From NCBI GenBank assembly GCA_937914785.1, contig CALGIV010000002.1, forward strand, positions 1 to 7,107: a DNA stretch of 7,107 nt. The letters are read 5' to 3'. Source of the stretch: an uncultured Eubacteriaceae bacterium. GTDB lineage: Bacteria > Bacillota > Clostridia > Eubacteriales > UBA1433. This document shows positions 5,677 through 7,107 of the stretch, one piece after another. Below the pieces are notes generated by a model, which was given only the letters and a program-made list of their open reading frames with translations, had not been told where the DNA came from and did no database searches. The translations under genes and the position numbers were made by a program. Every line of letters starts with the position of its first letter. Within the stretch, counting starts at the first letter, position 1.

Positions 5677-6894
5677 TTAATCATTTTTCTTCAAAATCAG
5701 AACCAAAATGATGCCAATGATACATGCGCCTGCGGCAATGGCAAACGACAATGCCGTGCCGATACCGGTTGCCTGAACAGCTTTAGACAAAAACGGACAC
5801 AGAACGCAGGCTAAGCCAAAACCAATCATCACGACCGCATAATTGATACCGGAATGCTTCGTGCCGAAGTAATCCGTCGACACCACCGGATAAGTGCCCA
5901 TAAATCCGCCGTAAATAAACGCAATCACAGGAAACAAAACCAAATACAGGCCGCCGCGCGCCACAATCATCCCAAGAACAGCGGCGATGTTGGCAATGTA
6001 TAGAATAATCAGCGTCTTTTTCCTGCCAAGCTTATCCGATACCATCGGCGCTACAAGCCTGCCCATCGCGTGCAAAACAGAAGCGATCATGACAGTGGCC
6101 ATAATCTGTGATTGTGCAACGCCGCGCTCCAATCCCAAAAGACCAAAAATCGGGTTGATCAGCATATAGGCCGGAACGGCAAACAACATCGATGCCGCAA
6201 TGATATAATACTCTTTTGTCCGCAGCATCTCTCCGGTCGTATACTGTTTCTTTTCCTGCCCGCTGGCCGTTCGCACAATAACAAACTCTTCAATGAATTC
6301 TTTTGGCGGATTCTTTGTAAAAAACGCGCTTATCACACCCAGCACGGCAGACATACAGCCGCACACCAGAAAATTTATCTTAAATCCATAATTTCCTAAA
6401 AAGTAGCTGCAGATCGGAGACATCACGAAACCCGAAAGGCCCAGCGCACACAGAACCGCACCTGTGGCAAACCCTTTCTTTTCCGGAAACCACCGCTGCA
6501 TCACCGCAATGCGCGTATTGTAGGTGATCCCGCCGCCGATACCCGTCATCACGCTAAAAGTGACAATCATGAGCCAAAACGATGTCGGCGGTATCAGCGC
6601 TGTTAGAAACAGCCCTGCGACGATAACAGCCACACCGATGTAGACAACCGTCCGCGGCGTATACTTCTGTTGAAGCTTTCCGCCGATAATACTCCCGACG
6701 ACAAATATGCCGAAATTCAGCGAATATGCCCAACTCGCCGTTGCAGAATCGATTGAAAAATATTCCATGACATACGGCTGAATAATGCTCCAGGAATAAC
6801 CGATCCCGGATGCCAAAACGCCGATCATCACAAAAAATAAAATTGGATACCTGGTCTTATTGTACTCTTGAATTGAATGCTTCGTATTCTCCAC
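5677..6894 (-). CDS. MFS transporter, oxalate/formate antiporter (OFA)-like family
   Basis: This is a 405-residue inner-membrane carrier with about 12 hydrophobic segments in two halves, joined by a charged cytoplasmic loop near 193-230. TM1 contains GIGYSWSIIQPY. MFS loop motifs are visible as GGKLQQKYTPR (71-81) and GRLVAPMVSDKLGRKK (278-293), and QRWFPEKKGFATG (133-145) is typical of OFA and related monocarboxylate carriers. In oxalate-carrying OxlT, an Arg in TM8 and a Lys in TM11 are essential. Here R279 is in the TM8 area, but 350-370 (TM11) has no charged residue, so oxalate exchange is doubtful and a monocarboxylate or 2-oxoacid is as likely. It starts at GTG (6892-6894) with AAGGAG 6 bases upstream and has its own promoter. 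It stands just upstream of the oxidoreductase operon in the same direction, with no evident terminator between. Confidence 0.88.
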   Translation of the reverse strand: MENTKHSIQEYNKTRYPILFFVMIGVLASGIGYSWSIIQPYVMEYFSIDSATASWAYSLNFGIFVVGSIIGGKLQQKYTPRTVVYIGVAVIVAGLFLTALIPPTSFWLMIVTFSVMTGIGGGITYNTRIAVMQRWFPEKKGFATGAVLCALGLSGFVMSPICSYFLGNYGFKINFLVCGCMSAVLGVISAFFTKNPPKEFIEEFVIVRTASGQEKKQYTTGEMLRTKEYYIIAASMLFAVPAYMLINPIFGLLGLERGVAQSQIMATVMIASVLHAMGRLVAPMVSDKLGRKKTLIILYIANIAAVLGMIVARGGLYLVLFPVIAFIYGGFMGTYPVVSTDYFGTKHSGINYAVVMIGFGLACVLCPFLSKAVQATGIGTALSFAIAAGACIIGIILVLILKKND

Positions 6895-6900
6895 GTTGTT

Positions 6901-6906
6901 CTCCTT
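6901..6906 (-). promoter_or_regulatory. Ribosome binding site supporting the GTG start of the MFS transporter
   Basis: AAGGAG on the minus strand, 6 bases before the GTG at 6894. No in-frame ATG lies nearby with a comparable site: the next Met is residue 23, inside TM1, so GTG is the likely start. Confidence 0.8.
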
Positions 6907-6925
6907 AAAAATAATTGCAAAGCGT

Positions 6926-6955
6926 ATTTTATCATCGACAGACAGAATATGTCAA
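6926..6955 (-). promoter_or_regulatory. Predicted promoter of the MFS transporter gene
   Basis: TTGACA (6950-6955) and TAAAAT (6926-6931) are separated by 18 bases. A TG one base upstream of the -10 box (TGATAAAAT) makes an extended -10 element. The predicted start near 6919 leaves a short leader of about 25 bases with the AAGGAG site. It should be somewhat weaker than the other two promoters in the window because of the imperfect -10 and longer spacer. Confidence 0.7.
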
Positions 6956-6994
6956 ACAAAAACGTAAATACCGTAAAAAAACACTCAAATAACC

Positions 6995-7107
6995 TTATTC
7001 TTCGTCATCATTATCAAAAACGCCATCATTCGGGATTGACATAAATTTGTCAACCTTTGCTCTGGTCGCTTTCCTCGTCTTATTAAAAACTGATTTAAAG
7101 CCTTTTG
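6995..7107 (-). CDS. C-terminal end of an unrecognised protein with an acidic tail (5' part outside the window)
   Basis: A frame open from the window edge ends at TAA (6995-6997) and gives the last 36 residues. They run from a basic stretch (KTRKATRAKVDK) to FMSIPNDGVF and then the acidic end DNDDEE. A 36-codon open stretch alone is weak evidence. However, its strand agrees with all neighbours, the charge layout looks protein-like, and a promoter for the next gene begins about 40 bases after the stop; together these favour a real gene end. I do not recognise the family and see no catalytic motif. The basic-then-acidic tail would fit a soluble protein. A T-tract (GTTTTTTTACGG on the minus strand) follows the stop within 20 bases, but without a convincing hairpin. 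Confidence 0.5.
   Translation of the reverse strand, partial: KGFKSVFNKTRKATRAKVDKFMSIPNDGVFDNDDEE

Noticed and set aside
5669..5684. Inverted repeat ATGATT-TTTT-AATCAT overlapping the MFS stop codon, as a possible terminator
   Set aside because: The stem is almost all A/T and, on the minus strand that needs a terminator, no T-tract follows it. On the plus strand a T-tract follows, but there is no plus-strand gene to terminate.
6941..6953. GACA-N5-TGTC inverted repeat between the -35 and -10 boxes of the MFS promoter as an operator
   Set aside because: The arms are only four bases and one of them is part of the TTGACA box; such matches are expected by chance.
6961..6994. T-rich stretch after the right-edge gene as an intrinsic terminator
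   Set aside because: The only stems found are short, AT-only or have too small a loop (AATAACCTTATT), so a terminator cannot be supported.

Overview
The window comes from an anaerobic bacterium, most likely a Bacillota. By eye the base composition is moderate in GC with AT-rich intergenic gaps. Promoters match TTGACA/TATAAT closely, ribosome binding sites are GGAGG-type, and TTG and GTG start codons are used. A ferredoxin-dependent 2-oxoacid oxidoreductase implies an anaerobic, amino-acid or organic-acid fermenting life style. Negativicutes (for example Acidaminococcaceae or Veillonellaceae relatives) would fit, but I cannot prove this from the sequence. Every gene I can support is on the minus strand, so the text below follows transcription from right to left. 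The plus-strand open frames are shadows. Intergenic gaps are all under about 155 bases.

Right edge to 5677: the C-terminal 36 residues of an unrecognised protein with an acidic tail end at 6995. A promoter (6926-6955) then drives a GTG-started MFS transporter of the oxalate/formate antiporter (OFA) type (5677-6894). I see no clear minus-strand terminator after it, so some transcription may run on into the next operon.

5600 to 2238: a five-gene operon with its own consensus promoter (5573-5600). It encodes a P-loop ATPase of unknown role, a two-cluster 4Fe-4S ferredoxin-like delta subunit, and the alpha (VorB type), beta (thiamine pyrophosphate) and gamma subunits of a 2-oxoacid:ferredoxin oxidoreductase. 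Gaps are short, the alpha/beta junction is translationally coupled, and the operon closes with an intrinsic terminator at 2182-2209. The enzyme would convert a 2-oxoacid (probably branched-chain, possibly 2-oxoglutarate) plus CoA to acyl-CoA, CO2 and reduced ferredoxin. The ATPase is the least understood member and may serve assembly or metal/Fe-S supply.

2163 to 1: a MarR-family regulator gene with a strong promoter and a perfect 24-base palindrome just after the predicted transcription start, which looks like an autoregulatory operator. Its stop codon overlaps the TTG start of an ABC exporter half-transporter with an unusually large external insertion between membrane segments 1 and 2. The window ends inside that gene, at the first residue of its Walker A motif. 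This is the usual layout of a MarR-controlled efflux operon; a second half-transporter probably follows beyond the left edge.

No RNA genes, CRISPR arrays, insertion sequences or phage features were seen. Most of the content belongs to known families; the parts worth following up are the P-loop ATPase, the MarR operator and the exporter's external insertion.
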